From contig CP145419.1 in NCBI GenBank assembly GCA_036867785.1, forward strand, positions 1,142,895-1,206,894: a stretch of 64,000 nucleotides of DNA. The letters run 5' to 3'. A program made the translations under genes and the position numbers. The notes under the pieces are model-generated. The model did not search any database. It was not told where the DNA came from and saw nothing but the letters and a program-made list of their open reading frames with translations. The DNA comes from Plasmodiophora brassicae. Lineage: Eukaryota; Endomyxa: Phytomyxea; Phytomyxea; Plasmodiophorida. Below, piece by piece: positions 1 to 9,081 of the stretch (positions are counted from its first letter, which is position 1; each line of letters begins with the position of its first letter).

Positions 1-590
1 ACGGCGACGCGTAGACGGGCGAAGTAGGCGATCAGGGACTGGCCAGGCATCTCGTCGCCCAGGAACCACAGCTCGATCGGCAGGTCGCAGCCCAGCTGCC
101 GAAGCCGGGTGATGGTGATGACGGCCGTGTGCAGGTGCTGGAGCCGGCCGCCCGACATCACGATGCCCCGGCCGCCGCGCAGCAGCGCATCGGGCGCCGT
201 CCTCGGGACGTTATCGAGGAACGTGTGCCATTGCCAACGCGCGCGCTCGATCGCTTCGGGCGACATCGCGACGGCGAACACCCACGGGTGCGGGACGCGC
301 GCGAACTGACACCCGGGATCGCCGGCCAGGTCGATCGAGAACTCGGGAACGTGCGCCAGGTCGGCCTTGCGGGCGGCATCGGTGATCGTGGACCAGAGCG
401 CGCGACCAGCCCGCAGCACGTGGCGTGGCGTCTGCACCGACGACGTCGACGGGTCGACGACGTCGGCCGCGCGGCGTACCAGGCCGATGGCCCGCACCAG
501 GGACACCGCCGCGAGCACGCTGACGCCGAGGACGGCCACCCGGTGCATGATGCGCCCGCCCTTCAGCCGCGCCACCTTGTACGTCGCCAT
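1..590 (-). CDS. GT71-like (MNN1/MNN2-type) mannosyltransferase, 5' part only
   Basis: Reading right to left from ATG at 588-590 there is an open frame to the window edge (about 196 residues); the C-terminus lies outside. The start MATYKVARLKGGR is followed by a hydrophobic stretch (residues ~17-37), giving a type II Golgi membrane topology. Around residues 140-175 the segment RGIVMSGGRLQHLHTAV and then GCDLPIELWFLGDEMP matches the entry into the nucleotide-sugar domain of GT71 alpha-mannosyltransferases (usual form GRGIV..GG..Y...L..I..LR..GC.LPVE.W). Expected role: adding mannose to glycoproteins in the Golgi with GDP-mannose. The metal-binding DxD region would lie beyond the window, so activity cannot be judged. 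No intron is needed in the visible part. Confidence 0.72.
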   Translation of the reverse strand, partial: MATYKVARLKGGRIMHRVAVLGVSVLAAVSLVRAIGLVRRAADVVDPSTSSVQTPRHVLRAGRALWSTITDAARKADLAHVPEFSIDLAGDPGCQFARVPHPWVFAVAMSPEAIERARWQWHTFLDNVPRTAPDALLRGGRGIVMSGGRLQHLHTAVITITRLRQLGCDLPIELWFLGDEMPGQSLIAYFARLRVA

Positions 591-917
591 GGTGGTACGG
601 CGTCGAATGGCGGTTTGCGCCGCGGCGCCGTTGCGGGGGCACCCTTCGTGACGCGCTGGGCTATTTCTGGATCCCCGGGCGCAGTCGTCGCACGATTCGC
701 ACCGCAATTTCCGGGTCAACAACCCCGAGTCGTTTTTTGCAACTCCGTGTGGCCTCACACTGTCTCACATCGAAACTGCAGATCAGAACAGGCCACTGGT
801 GTGCGCATTTTCAGGTCGTGCTGCTACAAATTGGCCAAACTTTTGCCTGTTGCCATTCGCAAAGGAATGATTCAGTTGTACTATATCGACATTGTACGGG
901 GATCGTATGTGCATGGG
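591..917. other. Intergenic, upstream of the mannosyltransferase
   Basis: A 327-base gap between the 3' end of the chitin deacetylase and the start of the mannosyltransferase, both on the minus strand. It must hold the mannosyltransferase promoter and the deacetylase polyadenylation signal. It is richer in A/T than the flanking coding DNA around 770-900. I see no RNA gene, repeat or convincing reading frame. Confidence 0.5.
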
Positions 918-2190
918 CTACGGGCCGTCAAACACGCCTGGCCACGGGTCGCCCGGCGCGCGACAGGTGCCCGTCGCCCTGCAATTCGCAAAGCACTGCT
1001 CGACGGACACGAAGTCGTGCCCGGGGTGGGCCTGCACCAGCCAGTCGAGGATGCCGCGCGCCCCGGGCGTCGCGTAGTGCGCGTCGTGCAGAACGATCAC
1101 CAGGGAGGCGTCAGGGCCCAGCCTGCGTTTCTCCTTCGCGATGGCCGCCTGGATCGCGGGCAGCGTCGCTCCCGTCCAGTCCATCGAGTCGACCGTCCAC
1201 GAGGCGATCGTGTACCCGAGGGAATTCACGAACAGGGCCTGCGTGTGCCCCAGTTCGCCGTACGGTGGACGGAACATCGACATGGGCACGTCCAGGTCGC
1301 AGAACGTGTCCAGGTAGTCCTCGACGCTGTCAATCTCGGCGGAAATCGCATTGGTATCCAGCGTCTTGAAATTGGGATGCGACATTGAGTCTGGAGACGG
1401 GCGTGAGAACGGCTGGGACAAGCAACGACAGGGCGATAGGCTTACGACTCTGGATCGAGTGGCCCGCATCGATGACGCGCGCCAGCTGCGAGCAGAACGA
1501 CACGTCGCCCCGATAGCATGTGGGGCAGATGAAGAACGTGGCCGGGATGGCGAGTCGCTCGAGGTCGTTCAACAGGTTCGTCAGTTGCGGCTCGACGAAT
1601 ACCGAGTCGTCAAAGGTGACCGAAATCCAGGGGATCGGCCCGCACCAGTCGAAGACGGACACGTCGCCGACAGTAACGGGGACCGGTGGGTGGGGACCAG
1701 CCATCAACACCGACGGGCAAATCGACTGTTCGTTGCAGTACGCCGACGAGGACCCGCACCTGGATCCGAAGGAACGATCAGTGCTGCAGAGAAAGACGGC
1801 TATAAGAGCGCCGACGAACCATCCATAGCGGGAGCAGCACTGGCCAGGACGGCAACCGGCGTTACCAACGGCGGTCCCGCAACGGTTATCCGGGCGAGGT
1901 GGAGCCCAGCACGCGGTCGCCACTCGATCAGGAGTACACATCGATTCGTCGTTGCAGTAGTCCGAGCCAGTCCCGCACCTATCGGCGATCGGTGAGGTGG
2001 CGCGCACGGCCCCGACGAGCACAACGACGTACCAGCCGTGCGGCGAGCAGCAGGACCCAGGCGGGCACCCGGCGCCACTCACCCAAGGGCCGCACCTGTT
2101 ATCCGGACGGGGAGCGCCCTCGCACGCAGCTCCCGCCACCGTCGTCACCAGCAGCAGCAGCAGCAGCATCGCGGCAACAACGATCTTCAT
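918..2190 (-). CDS. Secreted chitin deacetylase (NodB/CE4) with two hevein-type chitin-binding domains
   Basis: Four exons: 2190-2033, 1978-1820, 1759-1446, 1390-918 (introns 54, 60 and 55 nt; 367 residues). A signal peptide (MKIVVAAMLLLLLLVTTVAG) leads into two tandem CBM18 domains, each Cys-rich with CCS.HGWCG or CCSRYGWCG and a closing YCN. The C-terminal half is a polysaccharide deacetylase: motif 1 is TFDDS (usually TFDDG), motif 2 HSMSHPNF, motif 3 RPPYG, motif 4 around WTVDSMDW and motif 5 VLHDAH. Metal-binding Asp and both His are present. It should remove acetyl groups from chitin outside the cell, making chitosan; in a chitin-walled protist this serves wall maturation or hides chitin from a host. 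Both hevein domains are split by an intron at the same Trp codon. The final G of TFDDG replaced by S is unusual but lies next to, not in, the catalytic pair. Confidence 0.9.
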
Positions 2191-2588
2191 CGCCCCAAAC
2201 ACACTTGCGCCTGTCGTCCACCAAACGCACCCACTTGCAGAATGAACTAGCTTTGGACGTTCCAGCACGGCAGGCGGGTGCCCCCCAAAGTGGTGTGTTG
2301 CTCCGACGGGCGCAACTTCTGCTCGGAGAAATCGAGGTAGGTACCCCCCGAAAGTGCGGGCGCCGCTGTGTAACGAACGCGCCGCGGTTCGCTCGTGGAA
2401 TCGGGCCGGTAACGACGGGACGTCTTTTGGGCGACACGGAACCGGTTCAAACTTGGCGGCAAAATGCGACACCACCACCGCTGAGCTGCGCTGCGCTCCT
2501 CTCTCTGTCTGTCTCCCCGGTGGTCGGCGTGGCCCCGTCCGTCATTAGGGCTATTCGTCGGGTTCGCACCACCACGCGGCACCCGGTA
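2191..2588. promoter_or_regulatory. Shared divergent promoter region
   Basis: About 400 bases between the divergent starts of the chitin deacetylase (minus) and the PHD dioxygenase (plus). It should carry both promoters. I find no clear TATA box, repeat or extra gene in it. Open frames crossing it in both directions have no recognisable protein signature. Confidence 0.4.
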
Positions 2589-3998
2589 ATGCGGACGGAC
2601 AACGGGTCGCCGTCCGCGATGGCGCGCGCGGTGTCGTTTACGGCGTCGCGTCAGGTGAAGAGGCCGGCGACGTCGGCGCCGCTGGGCAAGGCGGCGTCGC
2701 GTCGCAAGGTCCAGTTCGGCAACCGGAAGGTCGCCGTTGGGTCGCTGCAGCGCCTCGCCGACTCGACGCCGTTGTTCCGCGCCGGCGACTGGGCGGCCCT
2801 GCGCGCCCGCCTGCACGCCGACGGCGTCCTGCTCGTCCGCGGCGTCGTCGACCGGGCCGTCGCCGTCGACGCGCGACGCCTGCTCCTCAAGACCGTCGAG
2901 CAGAAGGGCGCGCTCGCCCCTGGATCAAATTACCAAGACGGTCCGTTGATGTTTGCCCGTTGCGACGGCCTCCTTTACCGCGTTGCTCGATCACCGGGCT
3001 CGTTTCGTCAGTAACGGTCGATGCAGGGATCATCGGGACCGGCAAGGACGGCAAGCTGGTGCCCGGCTATACGGTGGATGCGTTATCGGGCGGCCTGACG
3101 GACGAACGGGACGACGACCAGGACGGGTGGCTGGCGGTCGGCACGTCGACGACCATGTCGTCCGTGTTCGACGGCGGCTACCTGCGCGGGTTCCTGGCCG
3201 GCCTGTTCGGCGGCCCGGACAACATCGAGACGCTGCCGGAGAACACGTGGTTGCGCCTGAAGGGCAGGGGCGACGTCACCATTGAGCACGCCGACTACTT
3301 CTACTTCAAGCGCTCAACCGGTATAACAGCGGGGGATTCCAGTCGCTTGTGAGCAGCGCGTTGCTGATTCCGCCGTCTGTTAGACATGTTCGAGCGGTAC
3401 GCGACTGACGACGAGAAGGTGGCGCACGACGGGTCGTGCGGCGCCTGCGGCCGGACGACCGGGTCGATGGTGCACTGCGGCCTGTGCACACGGGGCTGGC
3501 ACACGTCCTGTATGGACGCGTCCGCACGCCCATCCGGGGCGTCGTCCAGCGTGTCGACCTGGCACTGCTCGTCGTGTGCCGATGGGCCCCTGTCCGTGTT
3601 CACGGTACAACGCCCCTTCGTTCCCCCCCTGTGGCTGCGTTCGCCCCCCTCTGACCCAACGATGGCACTAGTGCTGGTGCGCCCTGGGCGACATCGACCT
3701 GCAGGACAGCACGCTGGCGTTCGTGCCCGGGACGCACACGCTGACCGGGTACGATCGCGCACGGGCCGGCGAGCAGGTCCCGTCGTCGTTCAAGGGCGGC
3801 AGCGCGCGCTGGCACGTCGCCGACGGGACGCTGCGCCCGGGCGACATCTTCATCTTCAACGTCAAGACCATCCACTGCGCCAGCAAGAACGGCACGACCC
3901 GGTTCCGCGCCAGCCTGGACACGCGCGTCGAGCTGACCCGCCCGGGTCGCCGCGCCTGGCCCCGCCTCGTCGCCCAGGCTGCTCCCCAACTAAAGTGA
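2589..3998 (+). CDS. Phytanoyl-CoA dioxygenase-like 2OG-Fe(II) enzyme with an internal PHD zinc finger
   Basis: Four exons: 2589-2940, 3012-3320, 3384-3604, 3672-3998 (introns 71, 63, 67 nt; 402 residues; an in-frame ATG at 2619 would give 392). Residues ~95-210 look like the N-terminal half of a PhyH fold and end in EHADYFYFKRST, which supplies the HxD iron ligands. A C4HC3 PHD finger follows at about residues 225-285 (CGACGRTTG, then HCGLCTRGWHTSC, then WHCSSC). The fold then resumes with LAFVPGTH and GDIFIFNVKTIHCASK, holding the distal His, and FRASLDTR, the likely 2-oxoglutarate Arg. The PHD finger suggests chromatin or histone binding, so a nuclear hydroxylase is plausible; substrate unknown. 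The exon joins restore the frame each time, and domain order survives any small change in splice site. Confidence 0.8.
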
Positions 3999-4091
3999 CG
4001 TCACGCCGTCGACTGGACCACGGTTGACTCACGGGAGCGATTCCAACGTGCTTGTGTGCCCCGAGTCGCCCCCGCCCGCCAGATCAATTTT

Positions 4092-6944
4092 ATGTCAAGG
4101 GTCGCGCTCCTCCTATTCGCCGCCGTGTTGTCGTTGGCCGGGCGCGTCGCCTCGCAGTGCGGGACGTGCACGATCTCGGCGGACGGGCACACGGTGACGC
4201 TGGACGGCGCCCAGCACCATTACTATGGGAAGGGCTGGCGCCGCCTGTTCCACATCGAGCAGTTCGAGGCGCAGTGCCTGTACGGGGAGTGCCGCGACGG
4301 GCCCGTGCGCGAGGCGCTCACCGGGCACCTGCTGCGCCACGAGCAGCGCCGCCTGTGCGTCCTGGAGTGCCGCGTGCAATTCGCGCCCGGCGGCAAGCAG
4401 TGCCCGCAGGTCGTCGCCTGGCTGCCGCACGACGTCGCGTCGGCGTCGGCGTCCGTCCCCATCAACGTGAACGGCGTCGCCCTGGACGACGACAAGGGCC
4501 TGTCGGTGAAGGGCGATAACAAGACGGCGCGGACGCGCTGGGCGCTCCGCGTCGAGCGGGTCGCCCGCGACGCCGTCGCCGTCGACGTGCTGCTGGGCGG
4601 GGCGCTGGGCGCCGTCGCCCTGCGCCTGGGGCCGAAGAAGCAGATCACGCTGGCCGTCAAGGGCATCGAGGGCGGCAGCGGCGTCTGCGGGTCCTGCGAC
4701 GGCATCGCCACGAACGACCTGGCCGGGGCCACGCGCCTCAACATCAGCGACGTCGACGGGCACAACCGGTTCGCCGGCAACCACGTTCGCGGCGCCAGCG
4801 GCTTCCGCCTGGTGAACCCGGTCCCTGCCTGCGCCGACGCCGCCGAGTCGGCGCCGATCGACGAGGACGCCGAGGTCGCCGCCCTGCGCAAGGCGGCCGA
4901 CGACGAGCGCGACGCGCTGCAGTCGCTGCTGAGGCGGAACGCCATGCTGAGGGCGCTCGGGTCGCAGGAGGCGCTGGCCGGCGACCCGGACGCCGACCCG
5001 GCGCTGGCGGTGCCCGGCGTCGCCGTGTTCGCCAACCAGACCGTCCTGGACGCCGTCGCCCACGACTGCCAGGCCGGCATGGTCGTCCGCGGCGACGACG
5101 ACCGCATGAACTTTGCGATCGACTCGTGCGTGTTCGACAAGGCGATGGGGCGGGGCTACGAGGCGGTGGCCGCCGGCGACATCATCGTGTACGTCCAGGG
5201 CCTGATGCTGGAGCAGCAGGCCGAGCTGGCCCTGCAGCTGTACAGGGAGACGGGCGCCTTCTGCGCCATGTGCCAGGCGGCCATCCAGACGTACGTCGTC
5301 GACACGCAGCCGATCGTGCACCGGCGCCTGGTCGAGCAGCGCGCCACGCCGGCGAACGCCACCACCGCCGTCGCCATGTACGTGCCGTTGTGCCCCGCGC
5401 CCTACGACCCGCCGCCGCCGACCGACGCGCCGACCGACGCGCCCCTGCTCGGCGTCAAGCCCCTGCCGATGCCGCCGATGCCGACGCTGCCACCGCCGAC
5501 GAACGCGACGAACGCGACGACGAACGCGGGCGCCAGGCGGGCGGTGAAGAGCACCGGGAGCGGCGACGGCGGCGCCAAGTCGTCGAGCGGCGGCGCCGTT
5601 GTCGTCGAGTCGGTCAGCAGCGTGCGCGGCGACGTCGAGGGCGACGGCGCGTCGGGCCTGGCGGTCACGTTCAGGGTCGGCGACGACGGCGACAGGTCGT
5701 CCAGTGACGACCATCTGCACCTAAGAAGCGGGACGTCGTCGTCGTCATCGTCGTCGTCGTCGTCTTCATCGTCGTCGTCTTCATCGTCGTCGCCGTCGTC
5801 GTCGTCATCGTCATCGCGTGCGACCACGATCGTGAAACCGCTGACGATGGCGCCGCAGCCAACGTACAAGCCCATCGTCCCGGGCAGGGTGCCACCAGCG
5901 AAGACGAACCTCACCACGCCGGCTCCAGCGTCGTCTCCGCCGTCCGATCATGGTCTGGACGCGGGTAGCCCGGACGCGACAACGCCCGCGTCTGTCGCGC
6001 CGTCTCCGGACGCGATGGGCGGGCGACTCCCGAACGCGACGTCGACGATCTCCGAGGACGTAGTGGAAGAGTTCCCGGTGGCGGTTGAACCCGTCGCTCG
6101 TTCGCTGCCCGGCCGCGACACCGTTGTCCCTCCGTCCCCTCGACCCGCCGCACCGCCCCAGGCCCGATCGGCGACGGTGCCCCCATCGGTGGCTGGTGTA
6201 CCCGCTAGTAAGGCGGGAGCGCCTTCTGAGCCGATGGCGACCAGCAGTGGCCCGCTGGCGGGTGCGCTTCCAGAGAAGACGTCTGTGCTGCCGAGTCCAC
6301 CGGGCGATGCAGGTCCCCAGGAGGCAACGGCACCGACAGGTGCCGGCGCAGGACAACCAGTGGATGCCGCAGCAGTGCCGATCGATGCACCGGGGGCGCC
6401 TGCCGATGCCCTTCCGAACGCTGATGCGTCTCCGCCTGTCGTCGGTGATCAACTGTCGTTGCCGTCCAACGCGGGCCCGCCGGGCGACGTGCCGACCGGC
6501 GCACCCGGCCCTATTCGTCACACCTGGTCGCCGAACGCGTTCGTGGCAACGTTGCCGCCCCGGCAGGCGTACGCTGTCACCAAGTCCAAGCTCGGGGAGT
6601 TACCACGGCGTGTTGGGGACGATGATGGCGGCGGTGCTCCTGTACAGCCGACTGATCAGGACGGCGAACCAGGGAACCAGGAAGGTACCCCAGAGGAGGA
6701 ATGCGAGCAAGGCGAAGGTTCCGACGACGACGACGACGACGACGACGACGAAGAAGAAGAAGAGGACTGTAGCGACGTCGAGCTCGATGGTGACGATGAA
6801 TCATCTTCGTCGTCCTGCAGCGAATCGGATCCCGGCAAGTCGCACCACCGGGAACGCTATCGCGCCAGGCCGCCGAAACGCCATCGCCGGCAACGTCACC
6901 GTAAGAAACGAGCCACGTCCCGCTCACGAGGCGACCTAGCTTAA
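4092..6944 (+). CDS. Secreted vWD-domain protein with mucin-like, Ser/Asp-rich tail
   Basis: One uninterrupted frame of 950 residues from ATG 4092 (an in-frame ATG at 4056 lies before the signal peptide and is less likely). A signal peptide (SRVALLLFAAVLSLAG) is followed by a von Willebrand factor type D-like module at about residues 20-235: TISADGHTVTLDGAQHHYYG opens it and GVCGSCDGIATNDL matches the calcium-site motif GLCGN.DG...DD. A Cys-containing helical region runs to ~430. The rest is low complexity: Pro/Thr/Ser stretches like a glycosylated stalk, a run of more than 20 Ser (near 5730-5820), an Asp/Glu run (6720-6765) and a basic C-terminus (KRHRRQRHRKK). No membrane anchor is seen. 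Likely an extracellular or wall protein. Exact partner unknown; small introns in the low-complexity part cannot be excluded. Confidence 0.72.
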   Translation: MSRVALLLFAAVLSLAGRVASQCGTCTISADGHTVTLDGAQHHYYGKGWRRLFHIEQFEAQCLYGECRDGPVREALTGHLLRHEQRRLCVLECRVQFAPGGKQCPQVVAWLPHDVASASASVPINVNGVALDDDKGLSVKGDNKTARTRWALRVERVARDAVAVDVLLGGALGAVALRLGPKKQITLAVKGIEGGSGVCGSCDGIATNDLAGATRLNISDVDGHNRFAGNHVRGASGFRLVNPVPACADAAESAPIDEDAEVAALRKAADDERDALQSLLRRNAMLRALGSQEALAGDPDADPALAVPGVAVFANQTVLDAVAHDCQAGMVVRGDDDRMNFAIDSCVFDKAMGRGYEAVAAGDIIVYVQGLMLEQQAELALQLYRETGAFCAMCQAAIQTYVVDTQPIVHRRLVEQRATPANATTAVAMYVPLCPAPYDPPPPTDAPTDAPLLGVKPLPMPPMPTLPPPTNATNATTNAGARRAVKSTGSGDGGAKSSSGGAVVVESVSSVRGDVEGDGASGLAVTFRVGDDGDRSSSDDHLHLRSGTSSSSSSSSSSSSSSSSSSSPSSSSSSSRATTIVKPLTMAPQPTYKPIVPGRVPPAKTNLTTPAPASSPPSDHGLDAGSPDATTPASVAPSPDAMGGRLPNATSTISEDVVEEFPVAVEPVARSLPGRDTVVPPSPRPAAPPQARSATVPPSVAGVPASKAGAPSEPMATSSGPLAGALPEKTSVLPSPPGDAGPQEATAPTGAGAGQPVDAAAVPIDAPGAPADALPNADASPPVVGDQLSLPSNAGPPGDVPTGAPGPIRHTWSPNAFVATLPPRQAYAVTKSKLGELPRRVGDDDGGGAPVQPTDQDGEPGNQEGTPEEECEQGEGSDDDDDDDDDEEEEEDCSDVELDGDDESSSSSCSESDPGKSHHRERYRARPPKRHRRQRHRKKRATSRSRGDLA

Positions 6945-7286
6945 CGTCCTCGCACATCCTGACTAATAATTATACCATCCATTCTCTGTCTTCCCCTGAA
7001 CTGCGACGGAGCCTGGAAACTATCACCCGCCGAGGTCAAACAGGGACACGACGAACCTGCGGAGCGGCGCCGCGCGTGCAGGCCAAGCAGCTGAGGTCTG
7101 AAAACAGCGCCGGTTGCGCACGTTTTTGGGCCCCCCGTTGGGCGCCGCGTCAGGAGCGCGGCGACGTCACGCGGCAACGTGGTCGCCCTCAACGGCTCCG
7201 AGCAGTCTCCGACGCGGATAAACTGCACCCTGGTCGTGAAATGACAAAAGCGGCCCACGTTCGACGCAGGCCGCGGCAGACCGCAA
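6945..7286. other. Intergenic
   Basis: 342 bases between two plus-strand genes, holding the end of the vWD transcript and the promoter of the zinc-finger gene. An A/T-rich patch (taataattatacc near 6963) lies just after the vWD stop and could belong to its 3' end signal. No further gene recognised. Confidence 0.4.
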
Positions 7287-8775
7287 ATGTCGTCCTCGTC
7301 GTCGTTCAGGCGGGTCGTCCCGAAGGACGCGCCATCGATCGCCATGCCGACCGCCGTGCGCCTGTACACGTGGACGGGCGCGTGCCGCATCCCCGTTCCG
7401 ATCGCGCTGCCGGCGCCATCGACGGTCTTCCTGCAGCGCCCCGCTGTAGCGGTGCCATGGAGTGCCGGCCGCGATCATCGCCATTATTTTAATGGCGTAG
7501 CGGAGTCGACGGCGGAATCTGCCAGTACACCCGTGCCATCGCCTCACATGCCCATCAGCGTCGTGGGATCGCAGCACGTGACGCCCAGGTCGATGGGGTC
7601 GGGGATCGGGGAGGTCCCCGGCGCCGGGGACGCGTCCCCGCCATGGCGCATCGGCGTCGTCACGCCGCCGTCGTCGCCCGCCCACGAGCTGCTCCCGGCG
7701 ACCGACAACGACGTCCCGCACGATTTCGACGACTCGATCGCCATCTCGGACGACATGCTGCTGACGCGTTTCCGCACCGACGTCGACAACAGCGATACGG
7801 TCCAGGGCGGCTGCGTCGCCCGCATTGCCGCCCAAGTCGACGCGGTCGCGAACGCCAACAGCGGCGGGTTGGCAGCAGCGAACCCGGCGCCGGCCCCCGA
7901 CCCCGCAACGGCGCCGGCGCACGTCTGCAAGTTCTGCAGGGCGGCCTTCGCCGACAAGACCTCGCTCGGGCGTCATCTCCGCGAGCATTCCGGGGAGAAG
8001 CCCTGGATCTGCACCTGGGACGGCTGCACGAAACGGGTCAGTCCACCGTCGGTTCGGCGGCACGTGCCACCCCCTCCGTCCCCCCAAAATCGTGTTCGAA
8101 TGCCGCGGTTTGGAATTGCGGAATTTTTTTCCGGGTTGCTCGTTTGCGTTTTGCTGGTTGCCGCACGGCACGGCACCTGTCGCCGTGCTGTCGCGGAGGG
8201 CCCAAATTTGGCGCCCGCCGCGACTGGGGGCGGCGCGTTTGGCAGCGTCGCCCCCGTGTGACCGTGTCATGTGGGTTGTGGATTTTGCGGCGTTTGACGT
8301 CATTTTCGTAATTGGACGTTTCGGGTTTGGACCGCCGGAGGGGGAGGGGGGGACAGGGTCGCTCGATCCCGCTATGAAGCCGGTAGCTGACGGGTCGTCG
8401 TCCCTGGACGAAAACGTGTCACAGTTCTCGCACCAGGAGCCGCTCAAGCGACACCAGCGCACGCACACGGGCGAAAAGCCGTACACGTGTTCGGTCTGCC
8501 AGAAGGGATTCAGCCAGTCGACGCACCGCACCGTGCACATGAGGTCGCACACGGGCGAGCGCCCGTACTCCTGCCCGATCTGCTCGCGCGCGTTCGCCCA
8601 CAAATCGCACGTCAAGCGGCACGCCCGCGTCCACAGACAGCGCCAGGCGGACAGCCTGCGCTGCTCGCTCTGCAACGAGGAGATCGAATCCGCCGCCCTG
8701 TTCAGCATCCACATGCAGATGCACCAGGTCCTGTCCGAGTGCCCGCAACCGCCCGTCCCGTTGCTGCCCGTCTGA
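7287..8775 (+). CDS. C2H2 zinc-finger protein with five fingers
   Basis: Two exons, 7287-8036 and 8425-8775, separated by a 388-nt intron (366 residues). The N-terminal ~210 residues are Ser/Pro/Ala-rich with an acidic patch (DNDVPHDFDDSIAISDD), as in activation domains. Five C2H2 fingers follow: CKFCRAAFADKTSLGRHLRE.H, CTWDGCTKRFSHQEPLKRHQ (the intron falls after KR of this finger), CSVCQKGFSQSTHRTVHMRS, CPICSRAFAHKSHVKRHARV and CSLCNEEIESAALFSIHMQM. Linkers HSGEKP, HTGEKP and HTGERP are the canonical DNA-binding type between fingers 1-4; finger 5 is spaced off. Expected to be a nuclear sequence-specific DNA-binding factor; the target is unknown. The finger consensus restored exactly across the junction fixes the splice sites. 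Confidence 0.85.
8037..8424 (+). other. Unusually long intron (388 nt) in the zinc-finger gene
   Basis: Bounded by CGG^GTCAGT and TCACAG^TTC. Most other introns in this window are 47-80 nt. It is less coding-like than its flanks, with T-runs (ggaatttttttccggg near 8121) and a palindromic TGACGTCA core at about 8299-8306, the classical bZIP/CRE site. It might hold an internal regulatory element. No small RNA is recognised in it. Confidence 0.6.
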
Positions 8776-9081
8776 CCCGGCCGCCCCCGCCCGTCATTGT
8801 TGTCACGTATCTCACCCACTATTCCTATTATTCCGCACATGACGGGACAAACCCTTCCCTCGTATAGACCATCGTTAATAGAGTTCACAATATAGACGCC
8901 TGTCATCTCCGTTCGTGTCGCGACAACGCGTATGGCCTGCGAGGGAGGGCGCCCCAGGTCGTCGAATGGCATAACGCAGAGGTTCATTACGACGACGTTC
9001 AGACGCCCCAGACAGCGGCCAGCATCTGCAGGCAGACGGGATTCGATTCGACCCAGACGCTGTGGCAAGCACGACGACAGG
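8776..9081. other. Intergenic between convergent genes
   Basis: 306 bases between the tail-to-tail zinc-finger (plus) and bZIP (minus) genes. Only 3' ends are expected. A/T-rich text near 8810-8890 may carry polyadenylation signals. Nothing else seen. Confidence 0.4.

Noticed and set aside
4113-5720. Long open frame (535 residues) on the minus strand
   Set aside because: Lies fully antisense to the vWD gene, is Arg/Val/Ala/Asp-rich without motifs, and is explained by G+C-rich codons on the plus strand.
7167-9068. 633-residue minus frame across the zinc-finger gene
   Set aside because: Antisense to five well-formed C2H2 fingers and runs through the intron; no domain of its own.
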